From assembly GCA_033002965.1 (NCBI GenBank), contig JAURVB010000653.1:24759-88758 (forward strand): a stretch of 64,000 nt of DNA, written 5' to 3'. The notes beneath the pieces were generated by a model. It was not told where the DNA came from, did no database searches, and worked only from the letters and a program-made list of their open reading frames with translations. This stretch comes from Piper betle. Its lineage: Eukaryota > Streptophyta > Magnoliopsida > Piperales > Piperaceae. Position numbers and translations under genes: made by a program. Shown one piece after another: positions 22,300-33,780 of the stretch (position 1 is the stretch's first letter; each line of letters opens with the position of its first letter).

Positions 22300-22824
22300 C
22301 CTGACGATTTCATCCCGGTCCCTCCTGCTGCCGGCACCGCCAAAAATCACAGAGGAGGACGTTGGCATCGTCGCCGATGTCATCTCCGGCACCGTCCCCC
22401 CTACTCCTTGGAGGCCTGGCTGGACGACTGCCGCTGCGCCACGTCGATCCGAAGCCAAACAATGGAGGTTGCCGCTGACCGGTCCCTGGTCGGCCTGCTG
22501 CTGGACGGGTTTGACTACGACTCCATCTTGGGCCAGTGCTGTGAGATGCTGGTGGGGGTACGTCCAGATCCTAGTGGGGATTGCCGGGCTGCTGGTGCTC
22601 GATGACAGGGAGCTGTCGGTGCTGATGGCCACCACCACTGAGGGGTGCTTGGTTGCCAGCACCAACTGGGATTGCAAGGCCATCGCCGTGTCAGGCGGGG
22701 CATCGAGCGTGCTGTTGTGTGACGGCATGACCCGCGCTCCTGTCATCCGGTTCAGATCCCTGCCTTTAAAGATCTTCCTTGAAGATCCAATGAACTTTGA
22801 GAATCTGTCCCTCGTCTTTAACAG
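22300..22824 (+). pseudogene. HMGR-like: HMG-CoA reductase fragment (linker to exon-1 end), frameshifted
   Basis: The plus strand encodes the plant HMG-CoA reductase linker and the start of its catalytic domain: [16 protein letters not shown], then [58 protein letters not shown] and [21 protein letters not shown] makes mevalonate at the ER; the catalytic domain binds HMG-CoA and NADPH. Two single-base errors in homopolymers (C-run 22396-22401, G-run 22554-22558) shift the frame out and back. Family prolines are changed to Leu (EMLVG, QILVG), one codon is added in MATTTEG, and an RG-like pair reads WD. The N-terminal membrane segments and everything after VFNR are absent. A GT at 22825 could be the exon-1 donor, implying genomic rather than cDNA capture. 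It lies inside a hAT-like transposon. Confidence 0.9.
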
Positions 22825-23105
22825 GTTTCCTTTTTGACACTTTGTTTTCTTTGGATTTTTTCTTTCACAAAACAAATCATTTTTTGTTTGTTTAGAAAGA
22901 TGGAGCCGAAAGTTTCAATCTTTTTCTTTTGTTTCCTTATGTTAGTGTTTGAATCTTCAACGAAATTGACTGTGGGATGGTGACTGCCGTCCGTATTTTC
23001 TAAATTTGTTATCACTAATTCTAAGCTTTTATCAACCGTGTACAAAATATATCTACTACTTTTTCAAGTGGTATTACTACGATGATGAGGTTGAAAGTAG
23101 ATTAT

Positions 23106-23372
23106 TAATATCACTTACCTATCAAAACACATCTAAAATCCTAGCGAGTAGATACCACTTGAAAATTTGGGTCACGGTATAGTACTTAGAACTATGGTCT
23201 CAATTATGCCGGTCCTAGGAAGAGAAATTTGATCATAAAAAGTTATTTGTTTCTTAATAAGTCTTACAATTGAAAAAGACGACATCCCAAAGCCAAAAAA
23301 GAAATATTTGTACACGATGAAAGTTTTATTTTCATTTTTTAAGTAAAAAATAAAATTAACAAAAATAGAAAA
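23106..23372 (+). repeat. Direct repeat right of the HMGR fragment (copy 2)
   Basis: Second copy of the block at 21964-22235. A shorter inverted copy (CTTGAAAATTTGGGTCACTG on the minus strand) lies at about 24622-24672. Confidence 0.85.
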
Positions 23373-25030
23373 AAATGAGCCCAATAAATGGGTTTCTTAG
23401 TAACATCTTACCCAAGGGTCGTCTCCCCACAACCAAAACCCTAAACATTTAACAAAAAAATCAAGCTCCAAAATTTAAATGGCAAAGACCTAGGTTTTCG
23501 TATGCTGGTGGGTATCCTCCTCCTCCGGCCTCAGTAGGAACGGGGGCACACTTTTGTGCTTTCTCTTCGGTTTTGGTTGCTTTGGTTGATTGTGTGGCGT
23601 CGTAATATGAGAAGTGAGAATAAGGGTTTCTCGGTTAGGTGGTGATGTGTAGCAAGCAAGAGATGTGGATTTTTGTTGGGGTTTGTCTTGGGAGACTACT
23701 GATTAGCACTCGGAAGATGCCTTCGGTCGATTCGGGAAGATTATGTTATGATTAGTTATATTTGGGTTGGTACCATTTTTTTCATGCATTTGGGTTGGTA
23801 GCATTTTTTCTTGTCTGCATTGGTGAGATTATGTCATGATTAGTGATATTTTATCCATGGAAAAAAAATTAGTTGTTAGGCTTGGGTGAAAGTATGGCTC
23901 TAAAACTTAATTAGATATGATGGCAAGGTACCTAGTAAACTTGATCTTGTTATTGGTTGGAAATACAAAACAGTAAGATTAGGAAAAGGTATATCTTTTG
24001 GTAGAATTATTGTAGTCTGTTCTAGGAGAACTTAGCTTGTATATGCAAAATGCTAAACTATAAAGATAATTGTTGTACAGTGGGTAAGACCTCTTGTAGT
24101 TTGGGGCGCATCTATCAGTTTGTTCTTAAAGTTCAAATGCTGGATATTTGAGAACTTTTCTGCTATGATTTGCATTTAGGAAGATTTAGCATATACAAAA
24201 GACTAAAAAATTGAAATATGCACACACATGTTTCATGATTTTCATGGTCGTTTTATCTATAGAATTTGTCCTATTTTGTGGATCATATATACATTTGGTG
24301 TATACAAGAATTAGGTTTTATGATCTAAAATATTCATGCTTCATCATAAATGTTTCCTTTCAATGTTTTGTCTATTTTTCTTCCTCAAATGCTAGTAATG
24401 GTTGTTTAAAATGCACTAGAATAGTTTAATGATGACTTTTGGTCAGAGAGATACCAAACAATAAAGCTTGACCCGCTTTGAATGACATTCCTCCGTCAAA
24501 AGTTCTTTTTCATAAATTTTCAAGATGAAAATTTACCTGCAAAAGTGTGTTAGTGGCTAGTATCCTTAAACTTTTGGTATATGAACTCATTGACTAGGTC
24601 TACAACATGACTTAAGATGGAATACTTAAAACACGTTTTAAGTACTATACAGTGACCCAAATTTTCAAGAATATTAGAATACATTTATTCCTTTTACAAA
24701 ATTTTTTTATTTAATCTTATACCTCACAATAGATTATATTTGTTAATTTTTTTTGAGGTGAAAAGCTAGATAAAAGCTGTCTAAATATGGATGAATGGTA
24801 TGAAATATAGACTTTTGATAGCTTTCTTTAAATTTTGGGTTTACAGTTCTAAGCACTTTATTTTTTTATAAACATATGTTGTTGAATGGTGGTGTCATAG
24901 GTATTTTGTAAAAAAAATTGAAACATAGTTGAACCTTGAAAAGACCATTTATTTTTTAGATAGTTTATATAAATATGTTGATGGACTATTTTTGTTAATT
25001 TTAATCTATATAATTGTATGTTATTCTTCC
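23373..25030. other. Unidentified cargo of the hAT-like transposon
   Basis: Includes a moderately GC-rich patch (about 23400-23700) that resembles a gene 5' region, and AT-rich sequence with short open frames (24211-24429). I recognise no gene. Confidence 0.4.
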
Positions 25031-25290
25031 AAACGAACTACTTTCAACTTTATGATCGAGCTAGTTTCAAGCATCCAAACGAGCTGGCTTAGAGCTCCTT
25101 AATAAGCTGGTTTCACGCTCCTCAAGATTTAATAGTTTAAGTGTATGCGAGCTTGAGTCGAACTCGAATTGGATTAGAAATGTTCAACTCGATTTTGAAC
25201 ATATATGCTCAAAATTTGTTCGATCTTAAGTTGAGTTCAAGCACAAGTTGAGCTCAACTCGCTCACTCCTTTAGCAGCCCTAGCTAGAGC

Positions 25291-26430
25291 ACATGGGATG
25301 CCCTTTGGACCTATGGGTTCAGAGACAATGGTGGAGTGATCAAAGGATAGGGATAGATTTGGTGGAGGTCTATTCTTGCTTCATCATTTGGGAGCTGCTG
25401 CATGGAGGAGATACCCTGGGACGAGTTCCACAAGGTCTTCTATAGCCAGTTCTTCTCCGTGACTGTGATAGAAGAGGAGAAGATAGAGTTCATGGCTCTT
25501 GAGCAGAGGGACATGACAATGGCTGAGTATCATGCTGATTCCTGCACCGAAGAAGTTTGCACCAAACACTTTCCAGACAGAGAGATAGAGTGCACCAAAG
25601 TTCATGAGAGGCCTCCGCTTGAGTTTGCAATCAGCCATGTCAATATTCCACTGTGCCACATCTGAAGGATGCTGTTGTAAGGGCACTAGAGGGTGAGGCC
25701 GCCTACCGCATCTACCAGATGAGTAGATTTTACGGGGCAGCCTACCCAAACAGAGTCCCGTCAGAGGCACAAAGGTAGAGGCCAGGATCAGCAGTAGGGA
25801 GCATACCAGAGACGTCGTATTGTTGATATGTAGCTGTACACGCTGTACAGGTTCAGCCAGCAAGCACCCAAGTAGCCGCAAACCCACTAGTACTAGAGGG
25901 GTCAACAGCAGGGTGGTCATGACCATCCAGTGTGCCACACCTACCAGGGAGGCACCCAGCCCAGTTCATAAGGTGGCACATGCTTTGCGTGTGGCAAGCT
26001 GGGCAATCGAGAAGTTGAGTGTCTGTATTGAGCCCAGCAGCAGCCATATTAGCATCAACCATACCAGCAACACTAGCATTAGGCTAGACCCTAGCAGCAG
26101 TATCAACAGAGGCCTCAGTAGTAGTAGCATTATTAGTGTAGGCAGCCACAGGAGTTCCAGCAGCAACCCCCAAAACAGGCATAGGCGATCATGCCGACAC
26201 CACATCGTGCTCTCTTGCCCCTGCCTCCACCTCAGTAACAAGGGCAGGGGCAAGAGTGTTATAGTGGCCAGTAGTGGCACAACCAGCAAGGTCAGCAGAG
26301 ACAGGGGGTGTTGCTGCAGTGGCTGGACAAAGGGAAAATGCATTGTTAGCAGCATAGGGTCAGGGTGATAGAGCTGAGCAGAAGAGCAGAGTGTATGCCA
26401 CGAATGTTGATGAGGATGTGTAGGATGTGG
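25291..26430 (+). pseudogene. Tekay-like gag (continued) with altered zinc knuckle
   Basis: The frame 25402-25665 reads IPWDEFHKVFYSQFFSVTVIEEE, EFMALEQRDMTMAEY, the conserved chromovirus gag core that forms the capsid. A frameshift follows near 25545 and family-like sequence continues (VRALEGEAAYRI) to about 25760. A zinc knuckle at about 25973-26023 reads CFACGKLGNREVEC, the CX2CX4HX4C pattern with His replaced by Asn, so nucleic-acid binding would be impaired. Repeated Gln/Ser/Gly codons (CAGCAG) fill the region between. Downstream, a protease-like segment near 26435-26500 lacks the DSG/DTG catalytic triplet. Confidence 0.75.
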
Positions 26431-26929
26431 CAATGATCACAAATACACAACTTTTGGCTCAGTACCTACTATTGTTCTATTCGAGTTTGGTAGCTCCAAT
26501 ACATTCATAGCTTAGACTCACATCCTTAGGATTGGAGTAGGACGAGAGGACTTAGGCTATGACTTGGTTGTGACTAGTCCTGTCCGAGCAGTCCTCACCA
26601 CTATAGAGTGTGTGAGGCGTTGTCACAGCCATACAGTGGCATGTCTTGTTTATTGATTTTATAGTGCTTCCGATGTGAGAGTTTGTTGCAATCTTCGAGA
26701 TGGACTAGATGTCAAGATATTGAGCCCTAATTGATTGTAGGAAAAGAAGGCTCATCTTTGTCTGAGGTAGAAGGTGAAGATAGCATTCTCGGGCTGATGC
26801 TAGGATAGTGATCCGATGATCATCTTACCAAAGAGCTCAGAGGCTGATAAGCAGAGGTTGCAATGTGCTCCATGCCAGTGTCATTTCCATGACAGGGTAA
26901 AGGAGTCAAGATTTGGTAGAGATTTGGAT

Positions 26930-27690
26930 TTTTCCTTATTTTAACAACATATTTCCAGATGTGGTGTCAGGTTGGCTGCCAGCTAGAGAGGTGGAGTTTG
27001 CCATTAACCTAGTTCCAAATATGACACCAATTTCTATAGCACCTTATCGCATGGCCCATCTTGAGCTCAGGGAGCTCATGGAACAGTTGTAGGAACTGTT
27101 GGATTAGGGATTTGTCAGACGGATCATCTCATCATGGGGTGCTCTTTCATCTTTGTCAGGAAAAAGACAATAGTCTATGGTTGTGCATTTACTACAACAT
27201 GTTCAACCAGGTGACTATGAAGCATAGATACCCCTTGCCCAAGATTAGTTATTTGTTTAAATGGTTGGGTGGAGCTTTAGTATTCTCAAAGATTGATCTT
27301 CAGTCAGGTTATCATCAGCTCAGGATTAGAGAGGAGGATGTGCAGAAGACAACTTTCAAGACAAGTTATAGTCACTATAAGTTCCTTGTCATTTCCTTTG
27401 GCTTGACAAAAACCCTGGCATCGTTCATGGATCTCATAAACCGGGTGTTCAAGCCATATTTGGATTACTTTATAATTGTATTCATTGACGACATTTTTAT
27501 CTATTTGAGGTCTCGGGAGGAGCATGAGAGGCACTTGTGGATAACATTGCAAGACTCTACATGAGCACCAGCTATATGCTAAGCTATCCAACTGTGAGTT
27601 TTGGTTGTCTGAATTAGTATTCCTTGGCCACGTGGCATCGTCAGCATGTATATCAGTAGATCCAACGAAGGTTGACATCATATTTAGGCC
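26930..27690 (+). pseudogene. Tekay-like reverse transcriptase
   Basis: The frame 27061-27564 contains the ordered RT blocks HRYPLPKISYLF, VFSKIDLQSGYHQLRI, QKTTFKTSYSHYKFLV and the catalytic box VFIDDIFIY. The usual preceding finger (ELRELMEQL) is in another frame, with TAG stops where the family has Gln codons (near 27089 and 27104). The thumb start (SVDPTKV) is reached near 27655-27670 before the sequence changes to LTR at about 27700. RNase H and integrase are absent. Catalytic aspartates are retained, but frame damage makes it inactive. Confidence 0.85.
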
Positions 27691-27699
27691 ATATTTTGA

Positions 27700-30280
27700 T
27701 GAAATCTTTTGCTTGATTATAGGTTTAGATGTTAGGCAAGTTATAAAAATAACCATACTAAAATGGCCTCATTAAGGCCATTAACAAAAGCCCTAATTAC
27801 ATGATGTGTGTGCTGTGATATAGTCTGTTCTGCCATGATCTGCGTTTGGGCTCCGTGATGGGCAACCTAAAATATGTTAATAAAATATGTCAAAATTCAA
27901 TGATGACTCGATAAATGATCACAAGAAATGTGATAATATTGGGATCAAGTAAAAACCGTTTAGGCTATTAATTTGGTCGATCTTCTGGGCAGCTTAGAAA
28001 TGCAAAGTGAAAACATTAATTCCTTGATTCCGGTAATAAAATTCAAAAAAGCTAGTCAAATAGTGATGGATTTGGATGAAATTCATCCCACACCTTAGGA
28101 TTTAGCCCAGTAGCATCATATCCAAATTTGGGATCAAATGGATTCATGGTTCACGAGTTAGAATTTCCCAAGCCTAATAAATCACCCCATCTCCAGAAAT
28201 GAACTAGCCAAGACCCTCCATTCCCAAGCCTATTCAGACCCAACCACTTGAAGTATGGACATATACTCTCTCTAGGCTTAGGCCCATAGTGTTGGCTAAC
28301 TATGGCTACTGACTTAGGCCCATTTGGAGTCTCCAAGTCTATGAATGACCCTTAGCAAAATTAATGCGCGGCTGAGAAACACTGTTCCCAGCACCTTAAC
28401 CGACCTTAGTGGGCCTTATTTACCATGTTAGCCCATGGGCCAACACTGTAAATAGCCACTTGATCCTTAGAGTGTTAGGTCCCACTGGTCGAAATTTCAG
28501 CCCATTTGGATACCGTTTGGCCTGTCCAAAAAATGTCTAGATAAGTCTGTTCAATAAAACTCTAGATATGAGATAATTCACTAAGGGTATGTGAAACCCT
28601 AAACCATAATTACTAATGATGTTTAACACTCCATTAAGCTAGTAATTTAGATAATTGAGTGTTCTATGTGTATGTACATGTGCCGAGGCCTTGCCTTCTT
28701 TTGCATGGCAAGGTGATCCGAGGTTGATTCGAGTTTCATCTCTTGGTAGGTTTTACGGAGTGAGCTCGCTGAGCTACGATGAGGAACTCAACTTATCCAG
28801 GTCCTTAAGACTCTTCTGTTTCACCTCTTATTGGCTCCATGTGTGAGATTTCAACCGAATTTTAGGCATAGGATGGCGTCGGCGGCATTTTATCGGATCC
28901 CTTCGATGTCGGGTCATTTAGCCATATTTTTTGCAAGTTTAATAAAACTACAAGGATGAGATCCTTTATTGGTTTTCGAACTTAAAATCCACAAATGTAG
29001 TAAATAAGTCCCTTCCTAAGTCTATTATATAAGTATGCATAATTTTATGAATTTCATGATTAAGAGAGTGAGTAGTTTAGAAATATGGAGATTAAACTAG
29101 TACTCCTTTACACCCTATAATAGTACGATATTTGTAGGGTACTACATAACGCAACATATTTCTAAAATTTGTGGAACTTTGGTTCTGAGTCACTTGAGTA
29201 CTGTAGCGGGTAATATATAGAGGATGTGAGGGCAAGTGCAAGCTTCTTATCTATGATATGTTTATTATCGCGCATGTGTACGATTTTCCTAATATTTATG
29301 TAGGTGTGTAGCCTTGGATGATCGGCATAGGTAGATGGATTAGAGGGCTCATGAAGAGGGATAGCTTGTTGTGTCACTTTCTTTTATTGGACTCATGTAT
29401 TTGGGGATATATTATGTATTTAAGACTTATATTTTATTGAGAAGCATGACACTAAGTGTTGTAATTTGATTGGGCTGGTGCCCTAAGCCTCTTATGATGC
29501 TTAGGTTGTGTTGAGGGATCATTGCACCATAGTAGTACTATATTGTTCTTATCATTGTGCATGGTATATACTTGGGGGCACTCTAACAAATCGTCTGCCA
29601 GGTGCATAATCCTCAATGACCTAGAATGTGAAGAGCAGCATATCAGGTACACAAAATGTATTTGTTACAAGTCTATGTGTGTGTTAGAGGAAGGTGGGTA
29701 GGAGGAGCTCACGGTTTATACCGCACATAGAGCCCACATGAAGACCGGGTGTTAGGGTTTGATGATGTGGCACTCGATGATGCCCTATGCTTGCTCATAT
29801 TTAATTTCCACTTAGCAGGTATGTGGCATAGGTAACCACAACCACTGTGTATTTAAGTTAAGTTTAGCATCATCATAAGAACAAGTATACCTAACTTAAA
29901 GGTTGTAACTAAGTATGAGAACTAGATAATGAATTCACGTTTTTAAAGCTCAACCTTGTAACTATAGCAGGGGTGCACCTCTTCTGTAGTTTAGAGTGAT
30001 CATCTGTGTTGAAAAGTCACCCTCTTAGTTACTGAGGAGGTGTTGTCTCTCTCGTAACTTGAAGTACTCATGTTATGAGCCTTAACTATACAAACCTGCC
30101 CTTCTATGTAGTGTGATTTAGCATGCATCGCATAAAATCTAGTATGGTCGTCCATCTTAAGCCTTCTTGAGGGTTGAGATCTGCTTCTATAAGATTTTTA
30201 TTATATTAGTAAAATGAATAGCTTCTAAATTATAATTTCACACTTTGGTCTATCCTAATACCAAAATATGTGGTGTTACA
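27700..30280 (+). repeat. 3' LTR (LTR-A, 5' truncated)
   Basis: The sequence from about 27720 is collinear with the reverse complement of 15424-19056. It contains GCATTTTATCGGATCC and GATGAGATCC (about 28888-28963), landmarks of every LTR-A copy, and ends GTGGTGTTACA at 30280. The first 0.5-1 kb of a complete LTR is missing at the RT junction. Confidence 0.65.
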
Positions 30281-31180
30281 CCTAGACTTCCACTGGCAAA
30301 CCCTTGATCAAAAGTCTACCGAACGATCTTCTCAAAGTTCACCAATCTACTATGAGCTTCCGAACACCACGATTGGTTTCCAAAATATAGCCGAAGATGC
30401 ACTTCGATAGCCGAACACACTAGCGAAGGTCTGCCTATCTCTGATGCTTCATGACTTTTTCTTTATGTCTTCATACTTCAGCTGCCCCTGACCAAAGGGT
30501 AACCAACGTCTATCACTGAATGGCTTCTTATCAAACCCTATGTCTTTGTTGCCAAACCATGGACCGAAGGCCAACTGAAGGTTGAAACTCCATCTTCCTT
30601 TGTTGCACCTAGTGTTTTCAGTTGCCAAAGCCCTAACCGAAATGTAATTAACTATTGAACACTTCAATACTTCATTCCTTTCGTCAACCTTGTTTTCTTC
30701 AAGTTTTTGCTTGATTGCTATCTCATAGATCTAGAGAGCTTAATGATGATTTCACATCAAAAATGTTCAATGACCATTATCCGCTAAATATGGTCAGTTT
30801 TGGCCTCAATCGTTTGAAAGTTTTACATGGGAGAGAGCTAAAATGATCACGAAAAGCACAAATTAGATCCCCATAAAAATTTACAATTTTATAAGAATGA
30901 ATTAGACAAGTGGTAGTGGAAGTCTATAACAGTGTAAGCAGTAAGAAATCCACAAATGATAAATCAAATTCAAATTGATTCAAAGTCACAAGTTTTGGCA
31001 AAGAAATTAAACGACAAAGTGTTTGAATTGATTATTACTTTCCCTAAAAGTTCATAAGTGAACAAGCTAAGTGGTCGATCTTAAACCAATTTCAAAGACG
31101 AGCAAGAGTATAAATTGATTTCGAACTTGCTCACTACATACTCTTAAATGAACAAGTCACGTCAAAGAGTATTGAAAGCA
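30281..31180. other. Unassigned spacer
   Basis: Moderately AT-rich. Short motifs such as CCGAA and CCAAA recur between 30300 and 30640. A 72-residue minus-strand frame (30449-30667) has no recognisable domain. It could include a 3' LTR of the adjacent Copia relic, but no terminus is visible. Confidence 0.35.
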
Positions 31181-31229
31181 CTAGAAAAGTAAGTTATCAA
31201 AAAAATAAAAAGGGGCATAGAGACAATGA

Positions 31230-32790
31230 GATACATAGATTTGTATTGCAGCAAGTTGTTCTAAATACAACCCCTTTACAGCCACAATACTCAAAATAAT
31301 TCTAATATATGCCATTTTTACAACAGGTACAAATATATCATGAAAATCAATTCCTTCTCTTTGACCAAAACCTTTCACCACAAGTCTTGACTTATACCTT
31401 TGTACACCACCGGTTTCAAACTTGACCCGATAGATCCACTTCTTTTGTAGAACATTTCTTTTTGTGGCAACTTCACCAACTCCCATGTATGATTCTCCTC
31501 CAATGATGACATCTCATCCTTCATGACCAACTCCCACTTATGATGAGCATTGTTACTCATTGTTCATCATAGTACTCCAGTTCTCCTACATCAGTATACA
31601 AAAAATGTACAATTAAATTTAATTTCTGAGTAAGCTTTCTGACCCTTGTGCTCCTCCTTAGTTTAGGAGCAACAACTATCTCTTGTGGTGGCTCTGAGTC
31701 ATCAATTTCAACTGTGCATCAGAATATTCAGAATCAGTATCATCATCATGTGGTTGATTAGCCTCTGACTCACCTTCTTGTTCAGTCTCTTTAGAAGATA
31801 ATTATTCCTCATCACTTGGAACAAATCCTTGATTTTCAGCACTTGGTATCTCTTCATCTGTCTCATTAAGCTCCATATACTCTTTTCTTTGGACTAAATC
31901 TTTTCTTTCTTCCTGTCTTTGTATATGCACTCTTCATTAAATACAACATCCCGACTTCGAAACACCTCGTTGTTCCCGAAATCCCACATCCGGTAACCAT
32001 ACTCGTCACCTCCATATCCAAGAAATACACACTTGACGGATTTTGAATCAAGCTTCTTTCTTGATTCCCTATCAATATGTGCATATGCAATACAACTAAA
32101 GACCTTAAGAAAAGAGTAGTCAACTTTCTTACCATACCATACCTCTTCCGGTATTTTTCCATCTAAGATGCTTAATGGACTTCAGTTGATTAGATAGACA
32201 GTTGTATGCACAATGGCACCCCAAAGATGCAAAGGGAGTCCAATATGAACCCTCATGCTTCTTGCTCACTCTAGGATGGCCCTATTCATTCTCTATGTCA
32301 CCCCATTCTGTTGTGGTGTCCTTGTCATTATCTTGATCCTTCTAATCCCCCTCTTTTCACAATAGGAGTCAAACTCGTTATTGCAATAATCTCTGCCATT
32401 ATCCGACAGAATACATTTCAATCTCAAACCTCTTTCATTCTCAACTCGGGCTTTCCATATCTAAAAATGCTAAAGACTTCTGATTTTTTCTTAATAGTAT
32501 AGATCCACGTCTTCCTATTAAAATCATCAATGAAGGTAACAAAATAGAAATTACCTCCAAAAGATTTACCATGGGCTGGCCCCCAAACATCTGTATAAAC
32601 CAACTCCATCTTTTGGATTTCATCTCTCGCCCATCCTTTCTAAAAATAACCCGTTTCTGTTTACCTAAAACACAGTCTTCACAAAAACTAAAGTTCGAAT
32701 CAATTATACCTGTCAAAACCTTCTTAGAATGTAAGATCCTCATCCCACTCTTGCTCAAGTGACCCCCATAGTGCCAATATTAGACCTTTG
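31230..32790 (-). pseudogene. Ty1/Copia pol relic (integrase and 5' part of RT)
   Basis: Reading the minus strand from 32790: a GAG-pre-integrase motif (WHYGGHLSKSGMRILHS, FCEDCVLGKQKRV), integrase core start (ELVYTDVWGPA, FVTFIDDFNRKTWIY), the post-core Copia segment (YVFLD-like and HLRVFGC-like pieces, 32100-31870), then RT (HTWELVKLP, KWIYRVKF, YKSRLVVKGFGQREGIDF, TIRIILSIVA-like) ending abruptly after LEQL near 31245. Gag and protease are absent at one end and most of RT and RNase H at the other. At least three frame changes and several stops are present. Domain order integrase before RT identifies Ty1/Copia. Confidence 0.85.
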
Positions 32791-33780
32791 CTATGAAGAG
32801 TTGAAAGTCAAAATAGATGCACAAGGGGCACTTATCACTGCTCTGATCAGGAAAAAGATAAAGAATCAAGTGAAGCAACAAAGCATCTCTTCCTCTTAGC
32901 TGATGAAGTCTACACAAAAGTTTTGCATGAGAAATACAAGTGTCCTACCTTCACAAAGTTTGATGGAGACAGCAGCCCTAGAGATCACATCACAATCTTT
33001 GAGATTGAGTGCGGAACAATCTTGACAATTGGAAAGCTAAAACTACAACAATTTCCGGCATCTCTCAACGGCAATGCACTGAGATGGTTCAACAACGACC
33101 CACCTAGATCGATCAGTTCATGGGAAGAACTTGTCAAGCAGTTCACAACTCACTTTCAGTCAATGGAGATCCCGATAAAGATTGAGCACTTAAGGTAATG
33201 TCAGAGATAGTCTGGTGAAGAATTTACTACATATGTGAAAAGATTTAAAAGTTTGGCATCTCAAATGAAGGAAACTTCTGATATCAAAGAGCTTGTGAAG
33301 ATACGTGCAATGAATAGCTGGATTGGCAACATGGTACTTAGGTAGTGCACAATGCAATACATTTGAATAACGTTTTGAAAGAGTGCTAATATATGAGGAA
33401 CTCAATAGAATTTCGGCTTCAACAATGAATGAAGGAGCCTCAAGCAAGGTCACCGAGCTTAGTCATATGGGTCATGAGTGGAAATTGAAGATGAAGAATT
33501 AAAGTGAAAATCAAAGAGATGCACCTCGAGAGCCCCGACAATGACACAAATGGAGAAATCTAGAAGATTACTACCTTCAACACTAAAGATACTGAGAGAT
33601 GGTTTGACGTGTTGATGAACAAAGGAAAGATTACGCCATAGACTCCAAAAAATCTGCCGAAGTTAGTAGATGAGAAGAAGGAAAATTTTTGTCGGTTTCA
33701 CTAGAGGTTAGGTCATTCGACAGTGAGATGTCGAAACGTGATGGAGAAAATTCAAGAGTTGCTCGACAGAGGCATGATCA
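32791..33780 (+). pseudogene. Tat/Ogre-like Ty3 gag
   Basis: The frame 32923-33198 gives a capsid core of the Tat lineage: FTKFDGDSSPRDHI, LQQFPASLNGNALRWF, PPRSISSWEELVKQF, continuing after stops as EEFTTYVKRFKSLA (33217-33261). A zinc-binding block (CRFH, LGHSTVRC, KIQELLDRGMIKY) follows at about 33690-33780, again as in Tat-type gags. Stops at 33196-33198 and near 33205, and frame changes near 33340-33370, disable it. No protease or RT follows; the next recognisable domain is a PB1 fold. Confidence 0.75.

Larger units (their letters stand above)
21721..25282. mobile_element. Non-autonomous hAT-like transposon carrying an HMGR fragment, TSD GCTAGAGC
   Basis: A perfect 8-bp duplication GCTAGAGC (21713-21720 and 25283-25290) flanks ends that are inverted repeats: TAGGGCTACTAA at the left, and TAGGGCTGCTAA when the right end is read in reverse. 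Similarity continues with GAGTGAG on both sides. Eight-bp duplications plus TAG-type termini are hallmarks of the hAT superfamily. Subterminal regions are rich in ACTCGA/TCGAGT-like repeats (about 21765-21930 and 25130-25260). No transposase frame is present. Inside are two 270-bp direct repeats, a degraded HMG-CoA reductase segment, and about 1.5 kb of unidentified sequence. It is inserted in the gag of a Tekay-like element. Confidence 0.88.
19197..30280 (+). mobile_element. Decayed Tekay/Del-like Ty3 element with LTR-A termini, host to a hAT insertion
   Basis: The outer ends are TGTAAAACC (19197) and GTGTTACA (30280), with flanks CCTTG and CCTAG, one mismatch apart. Order: truncated 5' LTR (19197 to about 21480), gag (about 21480-21720 and 25291-26400), a damaged protease region, RT (about 26930-27690), then a 3' LTR lacking its start (about 27700-30280). 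PBS, RNase H, integrase, chromodomain and PPT are missing, so at least two internal deletions occurred. Both LTRs and all coding parts point the same way, which sets the sense of the LTR-A family. A hAT-like transposon (21721-25282) later split gag. Stops such as TAG for CAG in RT suggest C-to-T decay. Confidence 0.7.

Noticed and set aside
22213..22875. 220-codon minus-strand frame
   Set aside because: Antisense shadow of the HMGR fragment, whose plus-strand motifs are unmistakable.
25966..26433. 155-codon Leu-rich minus-strand frame
   Set aside because: Antisense of CAG-rich gag sequence; Leu runs are reverse CAG repeats, not membrane helices.
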